A DNA stretch of 64,000 bases from Pseudovibrio exalbescens DSM 16456 (GTDB lineage Bacteria > Pseudomonadota > Alphaproteobacteria > Rhizobiales > Stappiaceae), in contig NZ_AUGS01000001.1 of the NCBI RefSeq assembly GCF_000422785.1, positions 248,001-312,000 on the forward strand, read 5' to 3'. Below, piece by piece: positions 19,523 to 28,834 of this stretch (the first letter of the stretch is position 1; every line of letters begins with the position of its first letter). Made by a program: the position numbers and the translations under genes. The notes beneath the pieces were generated by a model that saw only the letters and a list, made by a program, of their open reading frames with translations, made no database searches and had not been told where the DNA came from.

Positions 19523-21337
19523 ATGTCTACAACCGAGAATATAGAACCCTCATCACCACAGGCGAAGTCGGAGGAGGGGACCAACGAATCCCGACTCGTT
19601 TCGCTACCCGTTTTATGTCTGTTCGCGCTTGCAATTGGTGTTGTAGCCGCTGCGGGGGCTGTGATCTTTCGCTATTTGATCGCGATAGTTCACAACCTCT
19701 TTTTCTATGGCACATTCTCTTTGCATTTTGACGCCAACCAATTTGGTGACCCAAGCCCGTTCGGGGCCTGGATTATCCTGGCACCGGTCATTGGCGGTTT
19801 GATCGTCGTGTTTCTGGTCCGGACCTTCGCACCAGAGGCCAAAGGCCACGGTGTGCCCGAGGTCATGTATGCCATCTATCACAAGAAGGGTGATGTGCGT
19901 GGCATTGTTGCCCTCATCAAATCGCTTGCTTCCGCGATCTCTATCGGCAGTGGTGCATCGGTGGGCCGTGAAGGGCCGATCATTCAAATCGGTGCATCCT
20001 TCGGCTCCAGTATCGCGCGTTCATTCGACCTGGTGCGTTGGCAAAAGATCACCCTTCTGGCCGCCGGCGCTGGCGCCGGCATTGCAGCAACCTTCAACAC
20101 GCCGTTTGGCGGTGTTCTTTTTGCTGTCGAGATTTTGCTCCCCGAGTTCAGTAGCCGCACCTTCTTGCCGGTGGTGGTTGCCACTGTAACCGCAACCTAT
20201 GTAGCTCATATCGCCATCGGTCTGGAGCCTGCGTTTCTGGTGCCCATCGCAAGTGTGTCACAGAGCGGGATCATAGATCCCTTGCAACTGCTGGCCTACG
20301 CTGTGCTTGGTGTGCTGGCTGGTGTCGTTGGATGGGCGTTTATCCGTTGCCTTGAAAAATGCGAGGACTGGTTTCCCATGCTGCCAGTCAACGAGTATGT
20401 CCAGAACATGATCGGCATGCTCATCGTTGGTGGCATGACCTACGCGTTCTTTGTCGCTACCGGCAATTATCACACAGCTGGTGTCGGCTATGCGACCATT
20501 CAGGACATCCTGAACAGCAACCCCCAGACCTTAGTTCTTTTGGCGTGTTTGTTGATTGCCAAGATACTTGCGACTTCCATCAGCCTTGGCTCAGGCGCAT
20601 CCGGAGGTGTCTTCGCACCGTCCCTGTTCATGGGTGCCTGCATCGGCGGTTTGGTCGGCTTGGCTGGCGATTACCTATTCCCGGGGTCCGGCTTTGTGGT
20701 TGCCGAATTCGCGCTTGTCGGCATGGGAGCCGTGGTTGGCGGTGCAACCGGTGCCTCAATGACAGCAATCATGATGATCTTCGAGATGACGAGAGATTAC
20801 AACGTGATGGTGCCGCTTGTTCTGGCGGTCGCGATTGCTGTCGGTATTCGCCGCTCCCTGGTGACCGCGAATATCTACACCATCAAGCTGCGCAACCGCG
20901 GACGGCCAATTCCAGTCAACCGCTTCACCAACATGTATCTGGTGCAACAGTCCCACGACTTGATGGCGAAGAATTTCCTTATTCTGTCCAGTTCCATGAG
21001 CGTTACGGATGCCATTTCCAAGATGACCCAATCTGACGCCTCTCATGTGATTGTTGCGGATGGAGACCATATTCTGGGGTATGTACGTTTCGGCACTGTC
21101 TTGTACCGAGCGGATACACTGGAAGCGCAAACCCTTCACGATGTAGTGCAGCACGACTTCCTGGTGGCTCCGGAGACGACACTTCTCAATACCGTGATTT
21201 CACGTATGAACAAGCGTAGTCGTGGCTACTGCATTGTTGTTCAAAATGCCAAGGGCATTCCGCGCGTTGAAGATGTTGTGGGCGTTATTGACCGTACCGA
21301 AATTGCGGATGCGGTCATTGCGAACCATTACGCCTAA
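19523..21337 (+). CDS. CLC-type chloride channel/transporter with CBS domains
   Basis: The 604-aa product has a CLC membrane core (about residues 25-455) and two C-terminal CBS motifs (about 470-600). The gating glutamate is present in GREGP. The usual GSGIP selectivity motif is GHGVP, and the position of the E. coli ClC-ec1 internal proton glutamate (second E in FIIEEMRP) is Ile in FAVEILLP. By family knowledge those two changes suggest altered selectivity or loss of strict H+ coupling; this is inference. The ATG at 19523 is chosen; a longer frame from 19424 lacks family similarity. An intrinsic terminator follows. Confidence 0.92.
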   Translation: MSTTENIEPSSPQAKSEEGTNESRLVSLPVLCLFALAIGVVAAAGAVIFRYLIAIVHNLFFYGTFSLHFDANQFGDPSPFGAWIILAPVIGGLIVVFLVRTFAPEAKGHGVPEVMYAIYHKKGDVRGIVALIKSLASAISIGSGASVGREGPIIQIGASFGSSIARSFDLVRWQKITLLAAGAGAGIAATFNTPFGGVLFAVEILLPEFSSRTFLPVVVATVTATYVAHIAIGLEPAFLVPIASVSQSGIIDPLQLLAYAVLGVLAGVVGWAFIRCLEKCEDWFPMLPVNEYVQNMIGMLIVGGMTYAFFVATGNYHTAGVGYATIQDILNSNPQTLVLLACLLIAKILATSISLGSGASGGVFAPSLFMGACIGGLVGLAGDYLFPGSGFVVAEFALVGMGAVVGGATGASMTAIMMIFEMTRDYNVMVPLVLAVAIAVGIRRSLVTANIYTIKLRNRGRPIPVNRFTNMYLVQQSHDLMAKNFLILSSSMSVTDAISKMTQSDASHVIVADGDHILGYVRFGTVLYRADTLEAQTLHDVVQHDFLVAPETTLLNTVISRMNKRSRGYCIVVQNAKGIPRVEDVVGVIDRTEIADAVIANHYA

Positions 21338-21365
21338 AAGGCGCTGCGTTAACACGATCAAAGTG

Positions 21366-21396
21366 AAAGCCGTGCGATTGATGCGCACGGCTTTTT
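21366..21396 (+). terminator. Intrinsic terminator of clc
   Basis: The 11-bp stem (21366-21376 with 21384-21394) encloses a 7-nt loop and is followed by a T-tract, 28 bp after the clc stop. Confidence 0.9.
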
Positions 21397-21527
21397 CATG
21401 CCTTCTTTGCATATCGTAGGGCTTGCCAAGACAAATCCGTTAAGACTGACTGCGCTTCATAAGCACAAATGCGTGTGGGTGAGTCGCCGCAGGACGTCGA
21501 GCCCATGCGCTTTAATGGGAGGAATAC

Positions 21528-22946
21528 ATGTCGCTGGCAGCCCTTCAGGTCCCGGTTCAAAGAAACGACGCGGGCCTTGCAGCCGTGATGCCGAAGCTCA
21601 GTGAGCTTTTCGGTGATCGGTTTCAAACCTCGCAGGCCATTCGTGAACAACATGGACACACCACCAGTTGGTTGCCCAACCAGTTGCCCGATGGCGTTGT
21701 TTTCGCGCTCTCGACAGATGATGTGGCGTCAGCCGTACGTCTTTGCCATGAACACCGCGTGCCAATTATTCCCTTCGGAACAGGATCTTCCCTGGAAGGG
21801 CATGTGAATGCGCCGGGGGGAGGCATCAGCGTTGATCTTTCCCAGATGAACCAGATAGTGGCTGTGCATCCGGAAGACTTGGATTGTGTCGTTCAGGCTG
21901 GCGTCACACGCAAGCAACTGAATGATTATATCCGTGACACCGGACTCTTTTTCCCTATCGATCCCGGGGCGGATGCAAGCCTTGGCGGTATGGCTGCAAC
22001 GCGGGCTTCTGGTACGAATGCGGTACGTTATGGCACTATGAAGGACGCCGTTCTCGCGCTTACGGTGGTCATGCCAGATGGGTCTGTTATCAAGACCGGC
22101 GGCCGAGCAAAGAAATCCTCAGCGGGATACGATCTAACCCGGTTGATGGTTGGATCGGAAGGTACTCTGGGAATCATTACAGAGCTGACTTTAAAGCTTT
22201 TTGGTGTACCGGAAGCCGTTTCGGCAGCGATTTGCCACTATCCGGATGTTGCCAGCGCGTGCAATACGGTGATCAATGCCATTCAGTGTGGCATCCCGGT
22301 TGCCCGTATCGAGCTATTGGACGAACTGCAAGTAAAGGCCGTCAACAGCTACTCGAAGCTGAGCTTGAAGGAGGCTCCAACCTTGCTGGTGGAGTTCCAT
22401 GGCTCTGAAAGCTCGGTGAAGGAGCAAGTGGAACTGTTTGCCTCTATCTCCGAGGAGTTTGGCGGTAGTGATTTTGAGTGGGCAACGCGGCCTGAAGACC
22501 GCACTCGGTTGTGGGCGGCGCGTCATGATGCTTATTGGGCGGGTCAAAGTTTGCAGCCGGGCAAACGCAGCTTGTCGACGGATGTTTGTGTGCCCATTTC
22601 ACGCCTCGCTGATTGTGTGGTCGCGACGCAGGAAGATATTAAAACAACAGGCCTGACCGCCCCGATCGTGGGCCACGTGGGTGATGGCAACTTTCACGTG
22701 CTGGTGCTTGCAGACGATACCGATGCCGACGAGCTTGAACGTGTTGAGGCGTTCATAGAACGACTGAACTATCGTGCGATCGAAATGGGCGGCACGTGTA
22801 CAGGCGAACATGGTGTTGGACAGGGCAAGATGAAGTACATGGCTCGTGAGCATGGGCCCGCATTAGCGGTAATGGCCAGTATCAAGCGCAGCCTTGATCC
22901 TTTGAATATCATGAACCCCGGCAAAATCGTTCGCATTGACGAATAA
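21528..22946 (+). CDS. FAD-linked D-lactate dehydrogenase (cytochrome) / GlcD-like oxidase
   Basis: This 472-aa flavoprotein has an N-terminal PCMH-type FAD domain with PIIPFGTGSSLEGHV, DPGADASLGGMAATRASGTNAVRYG and the VGSEGTLGIITE motif. The C-terminal FAD-oxidase domain ends with GHVGDGNFHVL, GGTCTGEHGVGQGK and the closing LDPLNIMNPGK. This pattern marks D-lactate dehydrogenase (cytochrome) and the GlcD subunit of glycolate oxidase. The absence of glcE/glcF neighbours favours a stand-alone D-lactate or D-2-hydroxyacid dehydrogenase. The ATG has a GGGAGGA ribosome-binding site seven bases upstream. Confidence 0.88.
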   Translation: MSLAALQVPVQRNDAGLAAVMPKLSELFGDRFQTSQAIREQHGHTTSWLPNQLPDGVVFALSTDDVASAVRLCHEHRVPIIPFGTGSSLEGHVNAPGGGISVDLSQMNQIVAVHPEDLDCVVQAGVTRKQLNDYIRDTGLFFPIDPGADASLGGMAATRASGTNAVRYGTMKDAVLALTVVMPDGSVIKTGGRAKKSSAGYDLTRLMVGSEGTLGIITELTLKLFGVPEAVSAAICHYPDVASACNTVINAIQCGIPVARIELLDELQVKAVNSYSKLSLKEAPTLLVEFHGSESSVKEQVELFASISEEFGGSDFEWATRPEDRTRLWAARHDAYWAGQSLQPGKRSLSTDVCVPISRLADCVVATQEDIKTTGLTAPIVGHVGDGNFHVLVLADDTDADELERVEAFIERLNYRAIEMGGTCTGEHGVGQGKMKYMAREHGPALAVMASIKRSLDPLNIMNPGKIVRIDE

Positions 22947-23108
22947 GTGAGGTGGATACGGGCAGGTGAATGGGAAAACCGCGCTCTTCCCATTGCCAAG
23001 GCCCGTTGCCGGATGCACCATACTGCTGTAATCCATTCGTAATACTTAAATATTTGGGCGGTTGACCTGTCGAACCGCGCAGGTGTTGCGAAGTGAAGGA
23101 GCTGTACG

Positions 23109-26100
23109 TTGAATTCGGCCTATATCACGATCGGCACAGCCTTGATTGTGGCGCTGGTGGCGGCGCTTGTCGCCCCCATGTTCATCGATTGGTCCGCTTA
23201 CCGCGCGACCTTCGAGCGCTACGGCGAGACGATATTGGGTCATAACGTTGCCGTGCTCGGGGACGCGGATGTCAGTTTGCTGCCCACGCCTTCGATTAGT
23301 TTTACCGATGTTCGGGTGGGTGAAGTCGAAGACCCTCTGCTTGTTGTTTCCCGGTTTTCCGGCCGTATCGAGTTGCCGGCGCTTCTGCGTGGCGAGATTC
23401 GTGTTCTGGATATGCGGCTGGAGCAGCCGGATTTGCGCATGTCACTGGATGAGCAAGGCAATCTCGACCTGTTGCGCGGGACACCTCACGATTCAGTGAT
23501 GGAGTTTCTGGAACCGAGTTCCGTTGTATTTGACAGTATTGAAATCGTGGATGGGTCGTTTTCGCTGATTGATGCCCGGACCGGCGACAGTTTGCGCGGC
23601 GTGAATGGCAATTTCATTGCCAGCGCTCGCAGTCTGGAAGGCCCGTTCAAGCTCGATGGGGCCATTTCCATGGAAGGCGTGCCGTACACCCTCCGGATCG
23701 GAACAGGCCGCCGGACCGCCGACAAGCGCTTGCGCGTAAAAGCGCAGGTTTCTCCAGCTTCCATGCCCGCGCAGCTTACGCTGGACGGCGAACTTTGGGA
23801 AGAAAACGGACACCCTTTTTATGAGGGCACAGCCAGCGCCCACTCGGTTCTGCATGAGGAAAGTGAGCGGAGCGAATGGGATTTTGAAGGCGCCTATCGT
23901 CTGGATCCGTCCGGGCTGGACATATCCGAATACACGATGCGTTTCGGATCAGAAGACCGCCCTATCACTGCCGAGGGTGCTGCTCATCTGACCTATGCCG
24001 TTGAACCTGCTCTTGATATTTCGGCGCGTTTCAAGCAGGTGGATCTGGATCGCTTGTTGGGCGGGGGGCCTCAGGAGCCTGTGGCGGTGGCAGCTTTTCC
24101 GGCTGAGATCGCTGCAATCCTGAACGACCTGCCATTGGCCAGCATGGACACAACGCTTGCTGCAGAAATGCCTAGTGTGGTGCTCGGGGGCAGTGTGTTG
24201 TCCGAAGTCAGTCTGAAGGTGGCATCCGGGCCGACCGGGTGGGCCGTAAAACGGTTTTCCGCAAAGCTGCCTGGACGCAGTGTGGTGCAATCTGACGGTT
24301 ATCTGGAACTGCGCACAGCGCGCGAATATCGAGGCACAATTGAACTGGAATCGGTGCAGCCTCAAAAACTGGCTAGTTGGTGGCATGGCACGCCCGATGT
24401 GGCAACGGCTCGTGTTGAACCCTTTTCACTGAAAAGCTCCCTCGCTGTCGGCCCCGGGTTGTTTTCACTCGCGGATTTGAGGGTGGACATTGATGGTGCC
24501 CGAACGGTGGGAGCGATTTCCTACAAGTGGCCCATGGACCAGCCATCCCAGCTATTCGTTGATATCGACAGTGATCGGCTGGAGTTGGGGCAACTTGAGA
24601 CCGTTGCAACGGCGCTGAGTGGCGGAGCGGTGAGCAGCCGCGGCTTGAACATGGCCCTGCGTCTTTATGCGGATGAGTTCGTGGCTCGTGGGGTGGACGC
24701 CAAAAGCCTGATTTTGCAGGCATCTTTGGAAGACGATACCCTGTCCATTGACCAACTCAAGGTGCGCGACTTCGCGGGGGCGTATGTGGATGCCAGTGGT
24801 CGTGTGGAGCGGGTCTCTACCACGCCTTCGGGCACCATGAATGGCACATTGCGCGCAACATCGCTCGTTGGTGCTATTTCTGCTTTGGAGCAGTATTTGC
24901 CTGATAGCCCCGTGGTAAGACGTCTTAAACGGGCGGCGCCGGCGCTTGCGCCCGTGTCCATGACAAGCAAGCTGGAGGCATCCGCTGTTGATGGTCAGAC
25001 GCAAATGTCCTTGAGCCTGCTCGGTGATGTTGGTGTGAGCGAGTTGGACTTTCATGGCACGTTTGAAGGCCGAATGGATGATGTCCAAAGTGGCGACATC
25101 CGGGCTGAACTGTTTCTTGGCGGTTCGGATGGTGTGACGTTATTGAAGCAGTTGGGTATTGAAGCTCTGCCGCTGGATAACGTTCAAAGCGCGAATGTTC
25201 AGTTGACGGTGGATGGCGTACCCCGCAGCAAGATGGATTTCGTTTTTGCTGGTGAGCTTGGTGACGTTGCACTCAATTCCCAAGGCACGGTTCGCATGGT
25301 GGACGGCGGGGCGGCTGAGTGGGAAGCCGATGCGTCCTTGCGCACGGCGGATATTGGTCCGGCAGCTCTTGTGTTGGGTACAATGCTGCCAAATCCACAG
25401 GCGGCGCTGCCGCTTGACGTTTCCCTTAGTGTCTCTGGTGAGGGCCGTGCCTTCTCGGTGCCTTCGATTGCGGGCGTAGTGGTGGACTCCAATTTTCAAG
25501 GGTCGCTTGACGGTGAGTTTACCAAAACTGCCGGCGTGAAGGCACAAGGAGCATTGGCAGTTTCCTCGCTGGATTTGCGTACCCTTTCTGAATTGGTGCT
25601 TGGTGGTGGTGCTTGGACGGCCGATCTGGACAGCCGGGAAAGCGTCTGGCCCTCCACGGCTCTAGGCCCTTCCATTTTGCAGGGCCTGGACCTGTCTCTT
25701 GATGTACGTACTGATGCCGTTACCTTTAGCGATGCCATGACGGCAAACGCGGCTACGGCCCGTCTGCGGCTCAGAGATGGAGTGATGGCAATTGATGAGG
25801 GGGCTGCCCAGTTTGCAGGCGGTGAGTTGAGTGGGGCGCTGCAACTGACACGTACTGGTGATCAGGCTTCTCTGGAAGGTCGTTTCCGTCTGGATGATGC
25901 TATTCTTGAGGAAATCATCTGGAGCCGGAGCGGGCGTGCTGTCGCAACAGGAAAACTCAGGGCAATTGCAGAGTTTGAAGGCATTGGGCGCACGGTTTCC
26001 GGCTTGGTGTCTGGTTTGTCCGGCGGCGGAACCTTTACGGTCGAAAACGGTGAAATCAGGGGTCTCAATCCTGATGCGTTTGACCTTGTCATTGAGGCGG

Positions 26101-27101
26101 CAGACAAGGGATTGGAGCTGAACGAGGACAAGGTGAGGGACGTTTTCTCCAGTCATCTTGATCTTGGCAGCATTACATTTGACCAGATCAATGGGACACT
26201 TGCTCTGTCCTCTGGGCGGATGCGTGCACGCAATGTTAGTGTCGATACTCCGGAGGCAACCATGTTCGGGTCGGGCCAGATCGACCTGCAACGATGGCGC
26301 GCAGAAGGTGATGTGTCCATCAAGGTTGCGGGAGGAGACTATGAGGTCAGTGGTGCCGATCCGCAGGTGGCATTGGTGTTCAATGGTCCTGTAGGAACCC
26401 CCGCTCGGCGCATCGATGTGACCCCATTCCTGTCCTATCTCAACATACGGGCGATAGAGCAAAACGTTCAACGTATTGAGAAAGAGCAAGCGGCCATTGC
26501 TGAACAGGAACGGTTGCTGCGTGAACTGCAACGCCAGCAAGAGGAAGAAGAGGCGCGCCAACAGGCCGAACAGGAAGCCGAGATCCAACGGCAGGCCGAT
26601 GAACAGGCGCGGCGCGAAGCCGAGGAGCAAGCAGCACGGGAGCGTGCTTATCGCGAAAGACAGGCACGGGAGCGTGCGGCTGAGGAGCGGCAACGGCAGC
26701 TTGAACAACAGCGGCAACAACAGCTACAGAACAACACATCTGCCAGTGGTGTCACAGAACCTCGTGATAGCTCTCAGGGAGCAACCGACTTCTTGCGGAA
26801 AGTGCAATCTGCCCTGACACGCAGCCGGGAGAACGGCGAGAACACAAGCGGGCAAGGTACATCCGGGCTTCCAGCACTGGATCCGCCGCGCGTGATCGGC
26901 GGGATTGATGAAGCTGCAGTGCCTTCCGGTCAGGGTGTGCCGGGTACCGGCCTTTCAGCGTCAGATCCGTCGGGCATCCTTGTGGCCCCGGGACAAGATG
27001 ATGCGGCTGGATTGACAATGCCGCCACCATTGCCAGAACCAAAGGCAGATGGGCCGCGGTTTCGGCGACTACCTGGCGGCCGTCTTTTAGAAATCAGGTA
27101 G
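23109..27101 (+). CDS. Large AsmA-family protein with C-terminal coiled coil
   Basis: The 1330-aa envelope protein starts with a single transmembrane helix (ITIGTALIVALVAALVAPMF) followed by the AsmA N-terminal signature (FIDWSAYRATFERYGETILG, then DADVSLLPTPSISFTDVRVG). The middle consists of long beta-rich repeats, with an AsmA C-terminal domain around residues 850-1110. AsmA-family proteins span the periplasm and are now linked to phospholipid transport to the outer membrane. Residues 1118-1210 are an extended Gln/Glu/Arg-rich coiled coil, followed by a Pro/Gly-rich tail, which is unusual for the family. The TTG start at 23109 has a strong AAGGAG eight bases upstream. It converges with the RHH gene, whose end overlaps the last eight bases. 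Confidence 0.9.
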   Translation: MNSAYITIGTALIVALVAALVAPMFIDWSAYRATFERYGETILGHNVAVLGDADVSLLPTPSISFTDVRVGEVEDPLLVVSRFSGRIELPALLRGEIRVLDMRLEQPDLRMSLDEQGNLDLLRGTPHDSVMEFLEPSSVVFDSIEIVDGSFSLIDARTGDSLRGVNGNFIASARSLEGPFKLDGAISMEGVPYTLRIGTGRRTADKRLRVKAQVSPASMPAQLTLDGELWEENGHPFYEGTASAHSVLHEESERSEWDFEGAYRLDPSGLDISEYTMRFGSEDRPITAEGAAHLTYAVEPALDISARFKQVDLDRLLGGGPQEPVAVAAFPAEIAAILNDLPLASMDTTLAAEMPSVVLGGSVLSEVSLKVASGPTGWAVKRFSAKLPGRSVVQSDGYLELRTAREYRGTIELESVQPQKLASWWHGTPDVATARVEPFSLKSSLAVGPGLFSLADLRVDIDGARTVGAISYKWPMDQPSQLFVDIDSDRLELGQLETVATALSGGAVSSRGLNMALRLYADEFVARGVDAKSLILQASLEDDTLSIDQLKVRDFAGAYVDASGRVERVSTTPSGTMNGTLRATSLVGAISALEQYLPDSPVVRRLKRAAPALAPVSMTSKLEASAVDGQTQMSLSLLGDVGVSELDFHGTFEGRMDDVQSGDIRAELFLGGSDGVTLLKQLGIEALPLDNVQSANVQLTVDGVPRSKMDFVFAGELGDVALNSQGTVRMVDGGAAEWEADASLRTADIGPAALVLGTMLPNPQAALPLDVSLSVSGEGRAFSVPSIAGVVVDSNFQGSLDGEFTKTAGVKAQGALAVSSLDLRTLSELVLGGGAWTADLDSRESVWPSTALGPSILQGLDLSLDVRTDAVTFSDAMTANAATARLRLRDGVMAIDEGAAQFAGGELSGALQLTRTGDQASLEGRFRLDDAILEEIIWSRSGRAVATGKLRAIAEFEGIGRTVSGLVSGLSGGGTFTVENGEIRGLNPDAFDLVIEAADKGLELNEDKVRDVFSSHLDLGSITFDQINGTLALSSGRMRARNVSVDTPEATMFGSGQIDLQRWRAEGDVSIKVAGGDYEVSGADPQVALVFNGPVGTPARRIDVTPFLSYLNIRAIEQNVQRIEKEQAAIAEQERLLRELQRQQEEEEARQQAEQEAEIQRQADEQARREAEEQAARERAYRERQARERAAEERQRQLEQQRQQQLQNNTSASGVTEPRDSSQGATDFLRKVQSALTRSRENGENTSGQGTSGLPALDPPRVIGGIDEAAVPSGQGVPGTGLSASDPSGILVAPGQDDAAGLTMPPPLPEPKADGPRFRRLPGGRLLEIR

Positions 27102-27315
27102 GGATTTGAGCCTTGTAATGCTCCAGTACAGCAAGGCGCACGCAACTGGAGAGCCCTGCATCCGGGTCGCGTGAATCGTCGATTTGCGCAACAATGGCAG
27201 CTAGGCTGCTGTTTTTACTGCGCGCCAAGGCTTCCAGCCCCTCCCAAAAAGCGGGCTCAAGAGCGATGCTGGTTCGATGACCGTGGAGTGTAATGGATCG
27301 CTTGACGAGGCTCAC
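27094..27315 (-). CDS. Ribbon-helix-helix domain protein (RHH_4 type)
   Basis: This 73-aa protein fits the RHH_4 family: a basic first strand KRSITLHGHRTSIALE, then two helices (PAFWEGLEALARSKNSSLAAIVAQID) and a short tail. RHH proteins bind DNA as dimers, but RHH_4 members have no defined targets. It is the last gene of a minus-strand set with DUF4169 and sspB, a grouping common in Hyphomicrobiales. Its start overlaps the end of the DUF4169 gene by four bases. Confidence 0.85.
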   Translation of the reverse strand: MSLVKRSITLHGHRTSIALEPAFWEGLEALARSKNSSLAAIVAQIDDSRDPDAGLSSCVRLAVLEHYKAQIPT

Positions 27316-27536
27316 GTGTCCTCCTGATCCTTCGTCTTCTTCAAGTTTCCAAGTTTTTCGGAGTTGATTTGAGCGCCATCCAGTTGCCGGTTGAAACGCT
27401 CGCGCTCCAGCGAAGAGAGCTGTCTCTGGGCTTTGCTGCGGCCAAAGCTGCGGCGGTTTTCTTCTGCCTGCTTTTCTTTGGCCGCGCGTTTTTTGTGCTT
27501 ACGCGCCTGTCTCAAGTTCACGATATCTGCGGACAT
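27312..27536 (-). CDS. DUF4169 family small basic protein
   Basis: The 74-aa protein opens with MSADIVNLRQARKHKKRAAKEKQAEENR, matching the strongly conserved N-terminus of DUF4169, a family of short, lysine/arginine-rich proteins restricted to Alphaproteobacteria. Function is unknown; the composition suggests nucleic-acid binding or ribosome association. It is translationally coupled to the RHH gene downstream. Confidence 0.85.
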   Translation of the reverse strand: MSADIVNLRQARKHKKRAAKEKQAEENRRSFGRSKAQRQLSSLERERFNRQLDGAQINSEKLGNLKKTKDQEDT

Positions 27537-27578
27537 GGTCTTAACATCCTCATGGGACTGGAAAAGACTCAGAACGGG

Positions 27579-28190
27579 TCAGGTCTTTTTTCTGAACGCG
27601 TCCAAGGAAACAACTGTACTGTCGTCTCCATCCTGCTTGTCGTCGCTCTCGTCTTCGGCATCCTCAGAGTTGGCATTTTCCGGTACTGAGGCCAGATCCT
27701 GCTTGTCCGCAGTGTTCTGATTCTTGGCCATTGCGCCGGTGAGTTCAGAGCGTTCCAGTTCGTTATGTAGCTCTTCGACCGCTGCCAAATCCGCTTCAGA
27801 AATGCGGAACTCTTCCGGCAGGTCCTCCGCAGTTTTACCCGGTTCGAACTCAAGGGCAAACTGGACTGAAGGATCAAAGAAACCTTTGATCGCCGAGAAA
27901 GGAACATACAGCCGCTCTGGGACACCGCCGAAAGACAAACCGACCTCGAACGCATGTTCCGTGATTTGAAGATCCCAAAACTGGTGCTGAAGAACGATGG
28001 TCATCTCTTTGGGATAACGCTCTTTCAGGCGCGTGGATATCTTCACGCCGGGCGCGGTCGTTTCAAAGGCAATGTAGAAATGGTGCTCGCCGGGCAGGCC
28101 TGCGCGATTCACCTCAGTCAGGATCTTGCGCACTGCGCCCCGCAATGCGTCCTGGATAATAATATCGTAGCGGATCAAGTCTTCGGCCAT
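27579..28190 (-). CDS. sspB: SspB family ClpXP adaptor
   Basis: SspB delivers ssrA-tagged proteins to the ClpXP protease. The 203-aa protein begins MAEDLIRYDIIIQDALRGAV, the alphaproteobacterial SspB signature, and keeps the beta-sandwich core (EHHFYIAFETTAPGV, LQHQFWDL, FEVGLSFGGVPERLYVPFSAI). After residue 135 the chain becomes acidic and disordered, ending in a short basic patch, a layout expected for the flexible ClpX-binding tail. The ATG at 28190 is used; the frame extends three codons further. The tmRNA gene that encodes the tag lies immediately upstream on the same strand. Confidence 0.92.
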   Translation of the reverse strand: MAEDLIRYDIIIQDALRGAVRKILTEVNRAGLPGEHHFYIAFETTAPGVKISTRLKERYPKEMTIVLQHQFWDLQITEHAFEVGLSFGGVPERLYVPFSAIKGFFDPSVQFALEFEPGKTAEDLPEEFRISEADLAAVEELHNELERSELTGAMAKNQNTADKQDLASVPENANSEDAEDESDDKQDGDDSTVVSLDAFRKKT

Positions 28191-28249
28191 CTGTGGCACC
28201 GCTCACCCTTTGCGTTCTTATTCGGCCCAACTATAACGTAGAGGCAAAG

Positions 28250-28640
28250 AAAAGGCCTGTGGTTTTTTCGCCTCCTGCACACTTGCGCGGGCTATAACAC
28301 ACAGGCTCCATAAATCCTAGTGGAGGCTTCTGTTGCCAGGTGCCTCCGAACCCCGCCTAAAGAGCTAAACCTCTAGGACTTTGCGGACTACCGGTGCTGC
28401 ATTACGCAGCAACAGCGTTGTCCATAGCATAGTTGTCATTTGCAACTATTAAGATGGCCCGATGTCGGTGGTACCATGCCGAGCAAAAGTCCAGCCTTTA
28501 CGCCCTCGTCGATCCTATTTCGCCCCCGCCGAAACCCGCAGAGATCCTGCGGGCTTGGGTGGAGGCGCCGGGTACCGCCCCCGGGTCCGATAGGTTTATT
28601 GCGCTGACCATTTATTGCCATAGCCGGATAACCGGCAGCC
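28250..28640 (-). ncRNA. ssrA: Two-piece (circularly permuted) tmRNA
   Basis: Read on the minus strand, the gene has the permuted order known from Alphaproteobacteria: acceptor piece first, coding piece second. The acceptor piece ends with a T-stem CCGGG/CCCGG (28568-28572 with 28580-28584) closing a 7-nt loop GGCGGTA, then the acceptor strand CGCCTCC (28561-28567). The coding piece begins GGGGGCG (28521-28527), which pairs fully with that strand, followed by the conserved AAATAGGATCGACGAG. The tag frame runs 28443 to 28402 and reads ANDNYAMDNAVAA then stop. A removable hairpin at 28535-28553 separates the pieces. A closing hairpin near 28250 with T residues marks the 3' end. The 5' end of the acceptor piece is approximate. 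Confidence 0.93.
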
Positions 28641-28834
28641 GGAATATAGGAGTTCAACTGCTGAAATGGAAGAGGAAGCGCGCACAGAACCGTCAAACTG
28701 TTGACAATCGATGGGAATCGCAGCGGCTTAAGCTATAGTCTGGCAAACAAGACCGCAGACGGTCATGCGCTTGCTTTGGCGCCAGACATAAAACAACAAG
28801 CCAATAACAATGGCGAAGACGAAAGGACGACTCC

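Noticed and set aside
28433-28738. Open frames on both strands between sspB and thyA
   Set aside because: They lie within the two-piece tmRNA, whose pairing and tag explain the sequence.
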